This document shows positions 17,506-27,162 of a stretch of DNA of 64,000 nucleotides, one piece after another (the stretch's first letter is position 1; each line of letters starts with the position of its first letter). Source of the DNA: Saprospiraceae bacterium (GTDB lineage Bacteria; Bacteroidota; Bacteroidia; Chitinophagales; Saprospiraceae); NCBI GenBank assembly GCA_018057925.1, contig JAGPCT010000011.1:1-64000 (forward strand). Direction: 5' to 3'. The notes below the pieces were generated by a model. It was not told the DNA's origin and made no database searches. It worked only from the letters and a program-made list of their open reading frames with translations. The translations under genes and the position numbers were made by a program.

Positions 17506-19869
17506 TTATTTTTCTGACACTTTTACCTCAAATGATGTACGAATCGTATGTCCATCTTCATCGACTACAGTTAGTGTATGTTGCCCATTTTCAACGACAA
17601 TAGTCAATTCGTTTTTGTCCTGAGTCGTTCCTATAAATCTTTCATCGAGGTACCAATATAGTTGTATAGTCGGCAGTCTGTGCGCTACAATAAAAGTTAA
17701 CGGGTTAATTGACCCATGACCATCTTTTGGTAAAAAAAGTTTTTTGACATTATTTGGGTAAACAAATTCCATGGGTGACTGTTGTGAATCCGTTTGATTT
17801 CCACATCCCAAAAGAAAGGGAGGCGGCTGTATATAGGCGGGATGCTTAAGCGAATAATAATATTGTTGGGTCGGAGGTAAAACAAAGTATTGCTTGAAGG
17901 TCATTTGAAAAGGGTTGTAGCAGCTAGAGTTGACTTGGAAGCGACCCTCTTTATCCAGAGCTATCCGCTTGTCGAAAGAACACAGCGGTAATTGTCTGGC
18001 ATCCCGCGCCACTTCAACCGAGTCAATAGGGCAGTTTTCGGATGGAGAAAGGCCACTATTTTTACAAATGGCGATTTTTTTAAGTCCATCAAAGGGCTTC
18101 AAGAACCAATGTGAACGAGGCAATAGTTCAAAGGTACTGAAAAGTAGAGGAGCTGCTGTCTCTAATCCAATAACGCCCGGACGACCTTCACCATCCGCAT
18201 TTCCAATCCATACACCCACCACATACCGTCCTGATACGCCAATACACCAAGCGTCTCGAAATCCTATTGAAGTGCCTGTCTTCCAGGCTATCCGGTCGCT
18301 TCCCGTGCTTATTTTCCAGTCATCAAATTTACCGGGACGGGTATTTTCGCTTAACACCTGAAAGATTGTAAAGATAGATCCGGCATCCATTCCTCCGGTT
18401 GTAAAAGCTTCAACTCTTTCAGAAACAGTATTCCGGGTTATACGCAAAGGGTGAACATCAGAATGGTCATATTTACCGGAATGTAATGAAAAGTTAGATA
18501 AAATGCGGGCACAACTGGCATAAGCCCCACATAATTCCCACAAGGTTGATTCACCACCACCTACAATCAATGAAAGCCCGTAGTGGCCTGCCGATTGATC
18601 AAGGTGTTGAAGTCCGAGTCTCTGTAGATTTTGTAGGCAACGAGCGATATTATATTGTTTTAATAATAACACAAAAGGAATATTGAGAGACTTTCTTAAT
18701 GCATCTTCAAGAGGGACAGCCCCTTCAAAGTCGTAGGTGAAGTTGTCCGGCTTAAACCCATCAATATTGATCGGAATGTCCGCCAACAACGTCCTTGTTG
18801 AAACCATCCCGTCTTGCATTGCCATCATGGCAAGAAATGGTTTTAATAGGCTTCCCGTACTGCGAGGGGACTGTATGATGTCCACTTGCTCTCCATGCTC
18901 TGCACCGGTGTTGGGTATGTTTCCGACATAAGCCACCACTTCACCGGTGAGAATATCTGCAACACATAAAGCAGCATTGTGTACCTGATTGCCCTTTAGC
19001 GCCACTCCTTGTGTTTTAATAAGGTCACTCAACCTTCTTTGTATCTGATAGTCGATACTGGATCTTAGATATAGTTGATCTGTAAGGAGAGGCATGGAAG
19101 AAAGGAGATGTGGTGCCCAGCTGGGCATTGGATAAGGCTTGCCGGGCAAGGGTTCTTCCATATATAATCCGAGATCGACATTATTGATTAAACCCCGTTG
19201 AGCAAGTGTTTTCAACAGGCGATTACGTTTACCCATTAATAGTGAACGGTTCTTAGCAAGGTGGATGGAAGAAGGGTTGTTGGGCAGCACGGCGAGTAGT
19301 GCTGCTTCTGCCCACGTAAGGTCTTTGTTGTGTTTTCCAAAGTAACGCCATGTTGCAGCACCATAACCCACGGTATTGCCGCCAAATGGCGCGTGCGCCG
19401 CATACATTTTCAAAATTGCTTCCTTGGAAGCGCTACACTCTAAGCGAATGGCAAGAATGATTTCCCATATTTTTTCCAAAACATTTTTTGCCTTTCTACC
19501 GCGATAGAGACTTATCGTTTGCATGGTAATGGTGGACGCTCCCGATACGGCCTTCCGATAGCGAATGTTTTGTCGGGCTGCCCGGGCTAATGAACGAAGG
19601 TTAACCCCTAAATGATGATAAAAATTTCTGTCTTCATAGGCTATCAAAGCGGATATATACCGGGACGACAAGGTATCGCCTCCGCCTTCAGGTGGAAATC
19701 GCCATTGCCCATCCGCTGCTATTTTTGCACCCAGCAGGATACCGTTTTTATCTTCTAATATTGTACTATAAGGTGTTTCAAACAACTGTTTGGGTAAAAG
19801 AAAGTAAAAAATGACACAGCCGATGGCAATTCCTGAAACTGTCCATTTAATTAACTTTCTTTTACTCAT
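17506..19869 (-). CDS. pbpC: Penicillin-binding protein 1C
   Basis: A 787-residue bifunctional class A-like PBP. After one N-terminal membrane helix (about 8-25) comes a GT51 glycosyltransferase domain with the catalytic glutamate in YEDRNFYHH (about residue 79) and GASTITMQ. The transpeptidase domain has SLLK (about 340) and KTGTS (about 530). The C-terminal 100 residues, with 'GHGSINPLTF' and a final Ig-like 'NGQHTLTVVDEDG' strand, match the PBP1C C-terminal domain. It polymerises glycan strands; the transpeptidase activity of PBP1C is poorly established in E. coli. No alpha-2-macroglobulin gene, its frequent partner, is adjacent. A TATTTTTG -7 element lies on the minus strand at 19878-19885. 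Confidence 0.92.
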   Translation of the reverse strand: MSKRKLIKWTVSGIAIGCVIFYFLLPKQLFETPYSTILEDKNGILLGAKIAADGQWRFPPEGGGDTLSSRYISALIAYEDRNFYHHLGVNLRSLARAARQNIRYRKAVSGASTITMQTISLYRGRKAKNVLEKIWEIILAIRLECSASKEAILKMYAAHAPFGGNTVGYGAATWRYFGKHNKDLTWAEAALLAVLPNNPSSIHLAKNRSLLMGKRNRLLKTLAQRGLINNVDLGLYMEEPLPGKPYPMPSWAPHLLSSMPLLTDQLYLRSSIDYQIQRRLSDLIKTQGVALKGNQVHNAALCVADILTGEVVAYVGNIPNTGAEHGEQVDIIQSPRSTGSLLKPFLAMMAMQDGMVSTRTLLADIPINIDGFKPDNFTYDFEGAVPLEDALRKSLNIPFVLLLKQYNIARCLQNLQRLGLQHLDQSAGHYGLSLIVGGGESTLWELCGAYASCARILSNFSLHSGKYDHSDVHPLRITRNTVSERVEAFTTGGMDAGSIFTIFQVLSENTRPGKFDDWKISTGSDRIAWKTGTSIGFRDAWCIGVSGRYVVGVWIGNADGEGRPGVIGLETAAPLLFSTFELLPRSHWFLKPFDGLKKIAICKNSGLSPSENCPIDSVEVARDARQLPLCSFDKRIALDKEGRFQVNSSCYNPFQMTFKQYFVLPPTQQYYYSLKHPAYIQPPPFLLGCGNQTDSQQSPMEFVYPNNVKKLFLPKDGHGSINPLTFIVAHRLPTIQLYWYLDERFIGTTQDKNELTIVVENGQHTLTVVDEDGHTIRTSFEVKVSEK

Positions 19870-19944
19870 ACCATTAGCAAAAATAAACTAAATATATCGA
19901 TCATAACGACCATATATTTTTAGATAGGAGTACAATAGGAACAA

Positions 19945-19976
19945 TAAAAAAACTCCCGATCAAAGACCGGGAGTTT
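19945..19976 (-). terminator. Rho-independent terminator
   Basis: On the minus strand AAACTCCCG pairs with CGGGAGTTT over a small loop (GTCTTTGAT), followed directly by a T-run. It lies 20 bases beyond the stop of the 1194-residue T9SS protein and should separate it from pbpC. Confidence 0.88.
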
Positions 19977-19997
19977 CCTAATACAACTTTATAAAAA

Positions 19998-22900
19998 TTA
20001 TTTAATAACTACAAATTGTTTAACCGCCACTCTGGTGCCATCATTGATAATCATGCGATATGCACCATTGGTCAAGGTAGAAGTTGCTACTTGAACTTTT
20101 CCATTAACAAGGTTGATATCTTTTGTGATAATCTTGCGACCTAAGCCATCGACGATTTGGATATTCATTTTACTTTCTTTGCCATCATATTCTAATGTCA
20201 ACACATTCTGTACCGGATTAGGGTACACTTTCAAAGCAGATTCCAACACCTTGTCATAACCTGATGTCGTAAGGTTATATACGTAAGGGCCAAAAGTACA
20301 ACCGTTGCCATCTGTAATTTTAAGCGTATATATTCCTTTAGAAAGGTTTGAAAGGTCTTCTGTTGTTGCAAATGATACTCCATCCTTATCCCAGTTGAAG
20401 CTCAAGCCGGTACCATCACCATTTAATGTAATATCAATAGAGCCATTTGTATTGCCTTCTGTAGGTTGTGTTACAACAGCATTTTCAACAGTATAAACAT
20501 AAGGTCCAGATATTGTTATCTCCAACTCCTTGGTACATCCTGAGTTGTCTGTAACTTGAATGGTATAGTTGCCGGGTTGAACATCATTTTTACTGCCTTC
20601 CATAGCATTGCTCCACACGTATGTGAAAGGAGCTGTACCGCCTTCGCCTACAATTTCAATAGAGCCCAATTGAGAACATGATGCATCACGATACACAGAA
20701 TTGAGTTGTAGCTCAACATCGCGATGTACAACAAATGCACATGTGCTTGAGTTGCCTGATTCATCGACAATTACATACTCTTGGGTGGTATTGCCCAATG
20801 GGAATTCTAATTTCAAATCCTGTCCTTTGACTTGTTGGATATGTACTTCACTACAATTGTCAGAATATACCAAATCAAGGTCAATCAAGCCATTGCAACT
20901 GTTGGCAAGGTAATCTACTGAAGGACAGTTGTTCCAAACAGGAGCCGTTGCATCAACGATATTGACTGTAACCATTTTAACGGATTTGTTGCCGGCAGCA
21001 TCTTTTAGCGTAACTTCTATGCTTTGTGCACCGAGCTGATCGCAATTAAATTGTTTTGGATTGAGTGAAGCAGAGATATCAGAGCAATTGTCTGAACTAC
21101 CATTGTCAATCATACTGAACAGTACTTCTACTTGACCGTCATTGCCAAGTGGAATATCGGCAGTTTTCAGCTTTAGATCAGGCTTTTCGTTATCGTTAGA
21201 ATTCAGAATGATAGACTGTGTAGAAGTACAACCGGCACCATCTGTTATAACAACACTGTACGTTCCGGCAGCAAGGCCATCAACAGAACTTCCTGTGGCG
21301 CCTGTGCTCCATGTGTATCCATATTCTCCTGAACCACCTTCTGCATCAATAGAGATCGAGCCATTTTGATCGTTTGGACAATCCGGGTTGACTTTATCTA
21401 TTGCCGACAGTACAATTTCAGAAGATTGGTCAATGACGACATTAACTACAGTTAAGCAACCTCCATCATCTGATATTACGGCATTGTAGCTTCCTGCCGG
21501 AACATTTGCCAAAGTGCTTGTAGTAGCGCCTGTATTCCAAAGTATTGTCGCTTGGCCGGTAACATTAGAAAGGTTTAATGTCACAGATCCGGTATTAGAG
21601 CCATAACATGCTGCATCTGTTACATCAGCAATAGCGCTAAGTGTACATCCCTGTACATTGACACTATAGCTACCGGTTGTAGTACATCCGTGACTATCGG
21701 TAATAGTAGCAGAGTATAGACCAGGAGTCAGATTTGATATGGTTTGCGTTGTTGCTCCATTAGACCAATAGTAGGAATAAGGAGATGTTCCACCGGCTGG
21801 GTTTGCAGTTGCTGTACCATCATTGCTATTAGCGTCTTGTGCATCTGTACCTGAGTAAGCGGCTGTCAAGACTGCGGGTTGTGTAATGGTAAAAGATTGT
21901 TGTGAGGTACATCCTGCACTATTGGAGATAGTAACCTGATACGTTCCTGTTGAAAGTCCGGAAATACTGTTGGTTGTAGCTCCTGTTGACCATTCATAGG
22001 TATAGTTGGTTTGATCAATAGTAATGGATCCATTTGCTGCGCCATTACAGCTAATTTGATTTACGCTAGATGAATACGCTATATTATTGTCAATGGTCAC
22101 CTCTACTGCATCAGACGCTGTACAACCGTTGCTGGTATTGGTTACTTTGAGGACATAAACACCGGAAGCATCCACGTCAATTGTTATTGCATTGGGGTCA
22201 GAAACGATATTTCCATCATCCGTAGTCCATTGATAAGTGAAGTTGGTGCCGGTTGAGGAAGACTCTCCACTCAACGTGATCTGACCTCCACTACAAGGCA
22301 ATACATCGTCGCTACCTGCATTGGCTATCGGCAATCCGGAAGCCCCACTTACTTGAATAAAATTAGCATTGGTACAGCCAAGATATGTATCGAAGATGGT
22401 TAATACATAGAGTCCCGGTGCGTCCACTGTAATGTCATGTAGTAATGGATCGGAAACTATATGCCCATTGGAAGTAGTCCAGCTATACTGATACTGTGGG
22501 CCGGTAGATGAGCCATTGGAATTAATGTCAACTGTAGAATTAGAGCAGCTTAGTTGCTCACCATTGGTAGAAACGATTACAGTAGGTGAGGGTATATTAT
22601 AAATCGTGACACTTGCTGATGTACTACATCCCTTAGAGTCAATGATATTACAAGAGTATGTTCCTTCAAAAAGCCCCGAGACAGTCGGTGTCGAAGCGCC
22701 ATTGCTCCAAGTATAGGTGTAGCCGGGATCACCGCCAGACACTTCAACAGAAACACTTCCATTGGGCTGTTCACAGGTAGCATCCACTCCTGACTGGTCG
22801 GTAACCGTCATCAAGCTGGATGGTCCTTCAATAACGATAGTTCCGGTAAATACTTGATCACCTTTGTTGTCCGTTACGGTACAAGAATAAGTACCGGCGG

Positions 22901-23582
22901 CAATGTTATTCAGGTCTTCAGACGAAGCGCCATTAGACCATGTATAAGTATAAGGGCTTTTACCGCCACTCACTGATAAATTAATGGCTCCCACAGGGTC
23001 TAATGTACAGTTTATGTCAGTTTTGGTATAGCTCACTGCAAGTGGTGGAGGCTGTGGACAAGTACCGATAAAAGAGACCAATCCATTTAATTGTCGCTGC
23101 CCGACTTCCCATATTTGACCATTGGGGCAAATGCCATAAATGGTTGGGTAGTAGCTTAGCTGATAGCTGCTCGGGAAATTGCCACCATTAGTTGGAGTAC
23201 AATCAATCATAGGATAAGGGACGCCTATTGTCCAATCACCTTGTGAGCTGGGACAATCGATATCGTAAATACAATTGGTCGGAGTAGCGAGATCGGATTC
23301 GATTCCGAAGACCATCACCTGATTCGTTCCATTAGGACCATATTGATCGTACAGATTTGCCAGTGCATGAGTCTGGTGATAGTTCCAACATGGTCCACAC
23401 CAAGTAGCGAACATATCAATAAATACGGTTTTGCCTTCATCCAAGTAATCCTGAAGGTGGTGGACATTGCCGTCTAAGTCGGTCATAGTCCAGTCCGGAG
23501 CTATAGCTCCATCCGGCAATTGTGCTCTGATGCCCGACATGGTAGCTATACTAAGAAGAAATAGTAAAATAAATTTTTTCAT
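19998..23582 (-). CDS. Thioredoxin-fold protein fused to SprB/HYR repeats with T9SS type A domain
   Basis: A 1194-residue secreted protein. A signal peptide (1-20) is followed by a TlpA/redoxin-like domain (about 24-180) with the redox motif W61-C62-G-P-C65. About eight SprB-type repeats follow (180-800; pattern 'Y.WSNG......L.aGtYs..vtD..GC'), with two Ig/PKD-like inserts near 335-500. HYR-like segments (about 800-960; 'DNCS', 'D.sGN.stC') and two more SprB-like repeats come next. The last 75 residues (KVYPNPVQNVLTLEY to VKQFVVIK) are a T9SS type A sorting domain. It is probably a cell-surface adhesin carrying a disulfide-active head. A TACCTTCG -7-like element lies at 23632-23639. Confidence 0.9.
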   Translation of the reverse strand: MKKFILLFLLSIATMSGIRAQLPDGAIAPDWTMTDLDGNVHHLQDYLDEGKTVFIDMFATWCGPCWNYHQTHALANLYDQYGPNGTNQVMVFGIESDLATPTNCIYDIDCPSSQGDWTIGVPYPMIDCTPTNGGNFPSSYQLSYYPTIYGICPNGQIWEVGQRQLNGLVSFIGTCPQPPPLAVSYTKTDINCTLDPVGAINLSVSGGKSPYTYTWSNGASSEDLNNIAAGTYSCTVTDNKGDQVFTGTIVIEGPSSLMTVTDQSGVDATCEQPNGSVSVEVSGGDPGYTYTWSNGASTPTVSGLFEGTYSCNIIDSKGCSTSASVTIYNIPSPTVIVSTNGEQLSCSNSTVDINSNGSSTGPQYQYSWTTSNGHIVSDPLLHDITVDAPGLYVLTIFDTYLGCTNANFIQVSGASGLPIANAGSDDVLPCSGGQITLSGESSSTGTNFTYQWTTDDGNIVSDPNAITIDVDASGVYVLKVTNTSNGCTASDAVEVTIDNNIAYSSSVNQISCNGAANGSITIDQTNYTYEWSTGATTNSISGLSTGTYQVTISNSAGCTSQQSFTITQPAVLTAAYSGTDAQDANSNDGTATANPAGGTSPYSYYWSNGATTQTISNLTPGLYSATITDSHGCTTTGSYSVNVQGCTLSAIADVTDAACYGSNTGSVTLNLSNVTGQATILWNTGATTSTLANVPAGSYNAVISDDGGCLTVVNVVIDQSSEIVLSAIDKVNPDCPNDQNGSISIDAEGGSGEYGYTWSTGATGSSVDGLAAGTYSVVITDGAGCTSTQSIILNSNDNEKPDLKLKTADIPLGNDGQVEVLFSMIDNGSSDNCSDISASLNPKQFNCDQLGAQSIEVTLKDAAGNKSVKMVTVNIVDATAPVWNNCPSVDYLANSCNGLIDLDLVYSDNCSEVHIQQVKGQDLKLEFPLGNTTQEYVIVDESGNSSTCAFVVHRDVELQLNSVYRDASCSQLGSIEIVGEGGTAPFTYVWSNAMEGSKNDVQPGNYTIQVTDNSGCTKELEITISGPYVYTVENAVVTQPTEGNTNGSIDITLNGDGTGLSFNWDKDGVSFATTEDLSNLSKGIYTLKITDGNGCTFGPYVYNLTTSGYDKVLESALKVYPNPVQNVLTLEYDGKESKMNIQIVDGLGRKIITKDINLVNGKVQVATSTLTNGAYRMIINDGTRVAVKQFVVIK

Positions 23583-23699
23583 CCAACAGATAAATTAAAA
23601 AATGACAAAATGTTAATAAAGTAAATTGTGGCGAAGGTAATATTATTTGTAGAAATAAAAGGTAATTAGAAATATTATATTTTGTTTTTTTGGTAAATA

Positions 23700-24875
23700 T
23701 TAAAATTTATCTTTATCGTTTTTGCTTTTGGGCATCAGGTGATTGGCTCGCATTATAGCTCCTGATCCCCAGCGATTGCGTATATGATCCATTTCTTCCA
23801 TTAATCTTAGGTCGGATTCAGTGTCTTCAAATAAGCTAATCTGATAATTGCCATGTACCAATCCACTAAACCTCACTCCAATCAATCGAATCATCTGTCG
23901 TCGGTCATAAAGACGATTAAACAAATCAAGAGTTGTAGCCTGCAATACTCGATCACCGGATGTGTAGGCGACTTGGCGTTGCTTAGTGAAGGTATTGAAG
24001 TCAGCATATCGGATCTTGACAGCAACATTGGAAGTCAGCTTTTGAGAGGAGCGCAATTCATAGGCCAACTTATCTGTCATAGCCGATAACAAGTCTTTGA
24101 GATGACGAATATCCACCGTGTCTTGAGACAAGGTCGTCTCCGTGGATATAGATTTTTGCTCCGTATAAGGCATTACCGGGCTTTTGTCTATTCCGTTGGC
24201 GTGCTGCGACAAGAGAATTCCTGATTTGCCAAATTCCCGTTCCAACAACTTTACAGGAATCTCACTCAGAACACGGATGGTTCTGACTCCCATAAAGCTG
24301 AGCTTCTTATACGTCTCTTTGCCTACACCCGGAATCTTGGATGTTGAAAGGGGAGCCAGATAGCTTTTCTCGTCGCCACTTTTCACGGACACTCGCCCCA
24401 GAGGCTTTCCTTCACCGGCGCCTATTTTAGAAACCAACTTGTTGACGGAAAGCCCAAATGATATGGGAAGTCCGGTCTCTTTATATATCTTATCCGTCAA
24501 ATGAACTGACCAGTTAAAACATCCAAAGTGCCTATCCATACCCGTCAGGTCAATATAAAATTCATCGATAGATGCTTTCTCGTAGGCAGGGGACTCTTCT
24601 GCAATAACATCCGTGACCAGATGGCTGTACTTACTGTATTCCTCCATATCCCCTCGAAGTATGATGGCATCAGGACACAACCGCTTCGCCATCTTCATCG
24701 GCATAGCAGAATGGACGCCATATTTTCTCGCCTCATAACTACAAGTCGATACGACTCCTCGCCCCCCATCTCCACCAATAATTAGCGGCTTGCCCAAAAG
24801 ATCACTATTCTTAAGACACTCTACGGATACAAAAAATGAATCCAAATCCATGTGAAGCACTGCCCTGTCGTACAT
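23700..24875 (-). CDS. dinB: DNA polymerase IV (Y-family)
   Basis: A 391-residue translesion polymerase. Catalytic acidic residues are D10 (HMDLDSFF) and D104-E105 (ASIDEFYIDLTG); the palm and fingers contain YEARKYGVHSAMP, and the helix-hairpin-helix of the thumb is KIPGVGKETYKKL (about 190-202). The little-finger domain runs to about 350. The length is a little above the E. coli enzyme (351), with an extra C-terminal tail rich in charged residues. No beta-clamp motif is obvious at the C-terminus. The gene stands alone, with no imuA/imuB or dnaE2 cassette. Confidence 0.94.
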   Translation of the reverse strand: MYDRAVLHMDLDSFFVSVECLKNSDLLGKPLIIGGDGGRGVVSTCSYEARKYGVHSAMPMKMAKRLCPDAIILRGDMEEYSKYSHLVTDVIAEESPAYEKASIDEFYIDLTGMDRHFGCFNWSVHLTDKIYKETGLPISFGLSVNKLVSKIGAGEGKPLGRVSVKSGDEKSYLAPLSTSKIPGVGKETYKKLSFMGVRTIRVLSEIPVKLLEREFGKSGILLSQHANGIDKSPVMPYTEQKSISTETTLSQDTVDIRHLKDLLSAMTDKLAYELRSSQKLTSNVAVKIRYADFNTFTKQRQVAYTSGDRVLQATTLDLFNRLYDRRQMIRLIGVRFSGLVHGNYQISLFEDTESDLRLMEEMDHIRNRWGSGAIMRANHLMPKSKNDKDKF

Positions 24876-25066
24876 AACGCAATATTACGAAATATTCGTC
24901 TTTTGTGACTGTTTTTTTGGCAATAGGTATAAATTAACCTAAGTTGCGATTATCCGGAAGAGAAATGGCTTTTAGTAAGGCTTTTGTCGACTCGATGTTA
25001 TAGTCTGTGTACTACAGATTTTTTTACGAATGGATGTTTTTATAGCCCATTACATTTAATATTGCT

Positions 25067-25589
25067 TTATCCCAAATTCCGCATTAGACAAATGCGGAAT
25101 TACATCTAACTAAATTACAATATGTTGATTATCATATATTTAGAAACATATTGATTTGTGACTATTTGAATTTCAACATAACAAACAGTTAGCAATATAT
25201 TTCTTAAAGAAACTATTGTACTTTTAATATGAATTACATCTAACTAAATCGCAATAAGTTGATTATCATATATTTGGAAATATATTGATTCGTGACTATT
25301 TGAATTTCAACACAACAAACAGTTAGCAATATATTTCTTAAAGAAACTATTGTACCTTTAATATGAATTCGGGTTTAAAAAACATTGCGTATCTTTAACG
25401 GAAGAATAATACTGACATCAAAAACAGGTGAAATAAAGCATTCCTTTAAGTATAGTGAAAAGGCATGACTACAGTCAAAAACACTCTTACTATCTAGTTA
25501 AATATCGAAGAATATAGCATAAATATTTGTGCTTTGGTAGAGCTTTTGCATAAAGAAACTATTGTACCTTTAAAATGAATTTGGGATAA
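25067..25589. repeat. Composite repeat element with perfect 13 bp inverted ends and 134 bp tandem units
   Basis: TTATCCCAAATTC (25067-25079) is exactly inverted as GAATTTGGGATAA (25577-25589). Directly after the left palindrome, a 134 bp unit occurs twice head to tail (25097-25230 and 25231-25364) with only a few differences; both end in AAAGAAACTATTGTAC(C/T)TTTAATATGAATT. The end of the unit recurs a third time at 25552-25580. Another GAATTCGGGTTTAA end lies at 25365. No protein reading frame of note is present. It fills most of the 24876-25620 gap; 24876-25066 shows nothing I recognise. Confidence 0.75.
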
Positions 25590-25620
25590 TTTAGAGAACC
25601 GTCTGAAAAAATTATATGAC

Positions 25621-26535
25621 ATGCCACAATTGGTTATAGGTGCCCGAACTGCTGCTCTCAGCACCGGTTTAAATGTAAAGCGCATATTGCCTTTTCGTAG
25701 AAGACGAATGGTGGGGCCTTTTATTTTCTTGGATCATGCAGGCCCCGTGGGCGTTCCAGCAGTCAATCTTTCAGAGATGGATGTTTTACCGCATCCACAT
25801 ATAGGCCTTTCTACTGTGACCTATTTGCTGGATGGGCAAGTAACACATCGAGATAGCCTTGGCGTAGAACAAATCATCCGTCCCGGAGAAGTAAACTGGA
25901 TGACGGCAGGGAAAGGTATCTCACATTCGGAGCGATTTGAGAATCCGGAGTTGTTGGCAAAAACTCACTTGGAGATGTTACAAACTTGGGTGGCGCTGCC
26001 TAAAGAAGACGAAGAAACAGACCCTACATTTATCAATTTTAGTCCGGAAGAACTGCCCATATTTGATGATACCGGAATATGGATGCGACTTATAGCCGGT
26101 GACGCTTATGGTTTGACAAATAATGTAAAAACCCATTCTCCTCTTTTTTATATCCATGTAGAGTTAGAGGCTAATGCTAAAACGACTTTGCCGACGAACT
26201 ATACCGAAAGGGCAATTTATATTATAACTGGAAGTATTGAAGTAGATCATCAGACTTACAAAGCCGGTCAAATGTTGGTATTTGATAAAAATGGAGCACC
26301 AACTATCCATGCAAAAGAAAAAACAACTTTGATGCTCTTGGGTGGCGAACCATTAGGCGACCGTTACATCTGGTGGAATTTTGTTTCGTCAAGAAAAGAA
26401 AGAATAGAACAAGCCAAAGCTGATTGGGAACAAGGCAGAATTGTTTTGCCACCAAATGATAACAAGGAATTTGTGCCACTTCCTAAAGACAATTCAAGAC
26501 CATCAGAACCACCGGAAGCCAATATCTTATCATAG
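25621..26535 (+). CDS. Pirin family protein
   Basis: A 304-residue bicupin. The N-terminal cupin carries HPHIGLSTVTYLLDG with metal-ligand histidines, then THRDSLG and the GKGISHSERF motif; these residues bind iron or another metal in pirins. The C-terminal cupin contains RAIYIITGS and a 'LMLLGGEPLGD' strand. Some bacterial pirins have quercetin dioxygenase activity and others regulate metabolic enzymes; which applies here is unknown. FMN reductase (28 bp) and carbonic anhydrase (32 bp) follow in the same direction, probably as a stress-related operon. Confidence 0.9.
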   Translation: MPQLVIGARTAALSTGLNVKRILPFRRRRMVGPFIFLDHAGPVGVPAVNLSEMDVLPHPHIGLSTVTYLLDGQVTHRDSLGVEQIIRPGEVNWMTAGKGISHSERFENPELLAKTHLEMLQTWVALPKEDEETDPTFINFSPEELPIFDDTGIWMRLIAGDAYGLTNNVKTHSPLFYIHVELEANAKTTLPTNYTERAIYIITGSIEVDHQTYKAGQMLVFDKNGAPTIHAKEKTTLMLLGGEPLGDRYIWWNFVSSRKERIEQAKADWEQGRIVLPPNDNKEFVPLPKDNSRPSEPPEANILS

Positions 26536-26563
26536 GAATCAAAAGCTAAACAGAAAATATCGT

Positions 26564-27130
26564 ATGACCAATTTAAAAATAATTACTTCTACCACGCGAC
26601 CCGGATGGTCGGGCGTAGCCGTCGAAAAATGGTTTACTGAATATGCCGCTTCTAAATCAGCATTTACAGTAGAATTGCTGGATTTATCCGTAATAAATTT
26701 ACCTTTTATGGATGAGCCAAATCATCCCAGAATGCAAAGGTACCAACACGAGCACACTAAAAGCTGGAGTGCAAAAATCAATGAAGCAGATGCTTTTGTT
26801 ATTGTTTTGGCAGAGTATAATTTTGGATTTCCGGCGCCTATCAAAAATGCCTTAGATTTTCTTTTTAACGAATGGATGCACAAGCCTGTCGGCTTTGTTA
26901 GCTATGGCGGAGTATCAGGAGGATTGCGATCTACCCAAATGTTGAAACAAGTAGTGACGACCCTGAGTATGATGCCTATTGCCGCACAAGTGAATATCCC
27001 CTTTTTTGCCAAATTAATTGATGAAAATGGTGTGTTTCATCCCAATGAAATTATCATTAAGTCTGCTGACCATACTTTGACTGAACTTGAAAAATGGAGC
27101 ACATCACTGAAACCAATGCGCAGTAAATAA
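26564..27130 (+). CDS. NAD(P)H-dependent FMN reductase family oxidoreductase
   Basis: A 188-residue flavodoxin-fold protein. The N-terminal STTRPGWSG loop binds the FMN phosphate and AEYNFGFPAPIKNALDF (about 88-104) is the typical second flavin loop of the NADPH-dependent FMN reductase family. The start at ATG 26564 (MTNLKIITST) is chosen because the open frame further upstream overlaps the pirin coding region by about 95 bp and has no family similarity. It likely reduces flavins, quinones or azo compounds. Co-transcription with pirin suggests a shared role in oxidative or electrophile stress. Confidence 0.9.
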   Translation: MTNLKIITSTTRPGWSGVAVEKWFTEYAASKSAFTVELLDLSVINLPFMDEPNHPRMQRYQHEHTKSWSAKINEADAFVIVLAEYNFGFPAPIKNALDFLFNEWMHKPVGFVSYGGVSGGLRSTQMLKQVVTTLSMMPIAAQVNIPFFAKLIDENGVFHPNEIIIKSADHTLTELEKWSTSLKPMRSK

Positions 27131-27162
27131 AATTATGTAAAACAAATAAATACTTTTGGAAA

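Noticed and set aside
26441-26563. Longer FMN reductase frame overlapping pirin
   Set aside because: The extra 41 residues are out-of-frame pirin coding sequence with no flavoprotein similarity.
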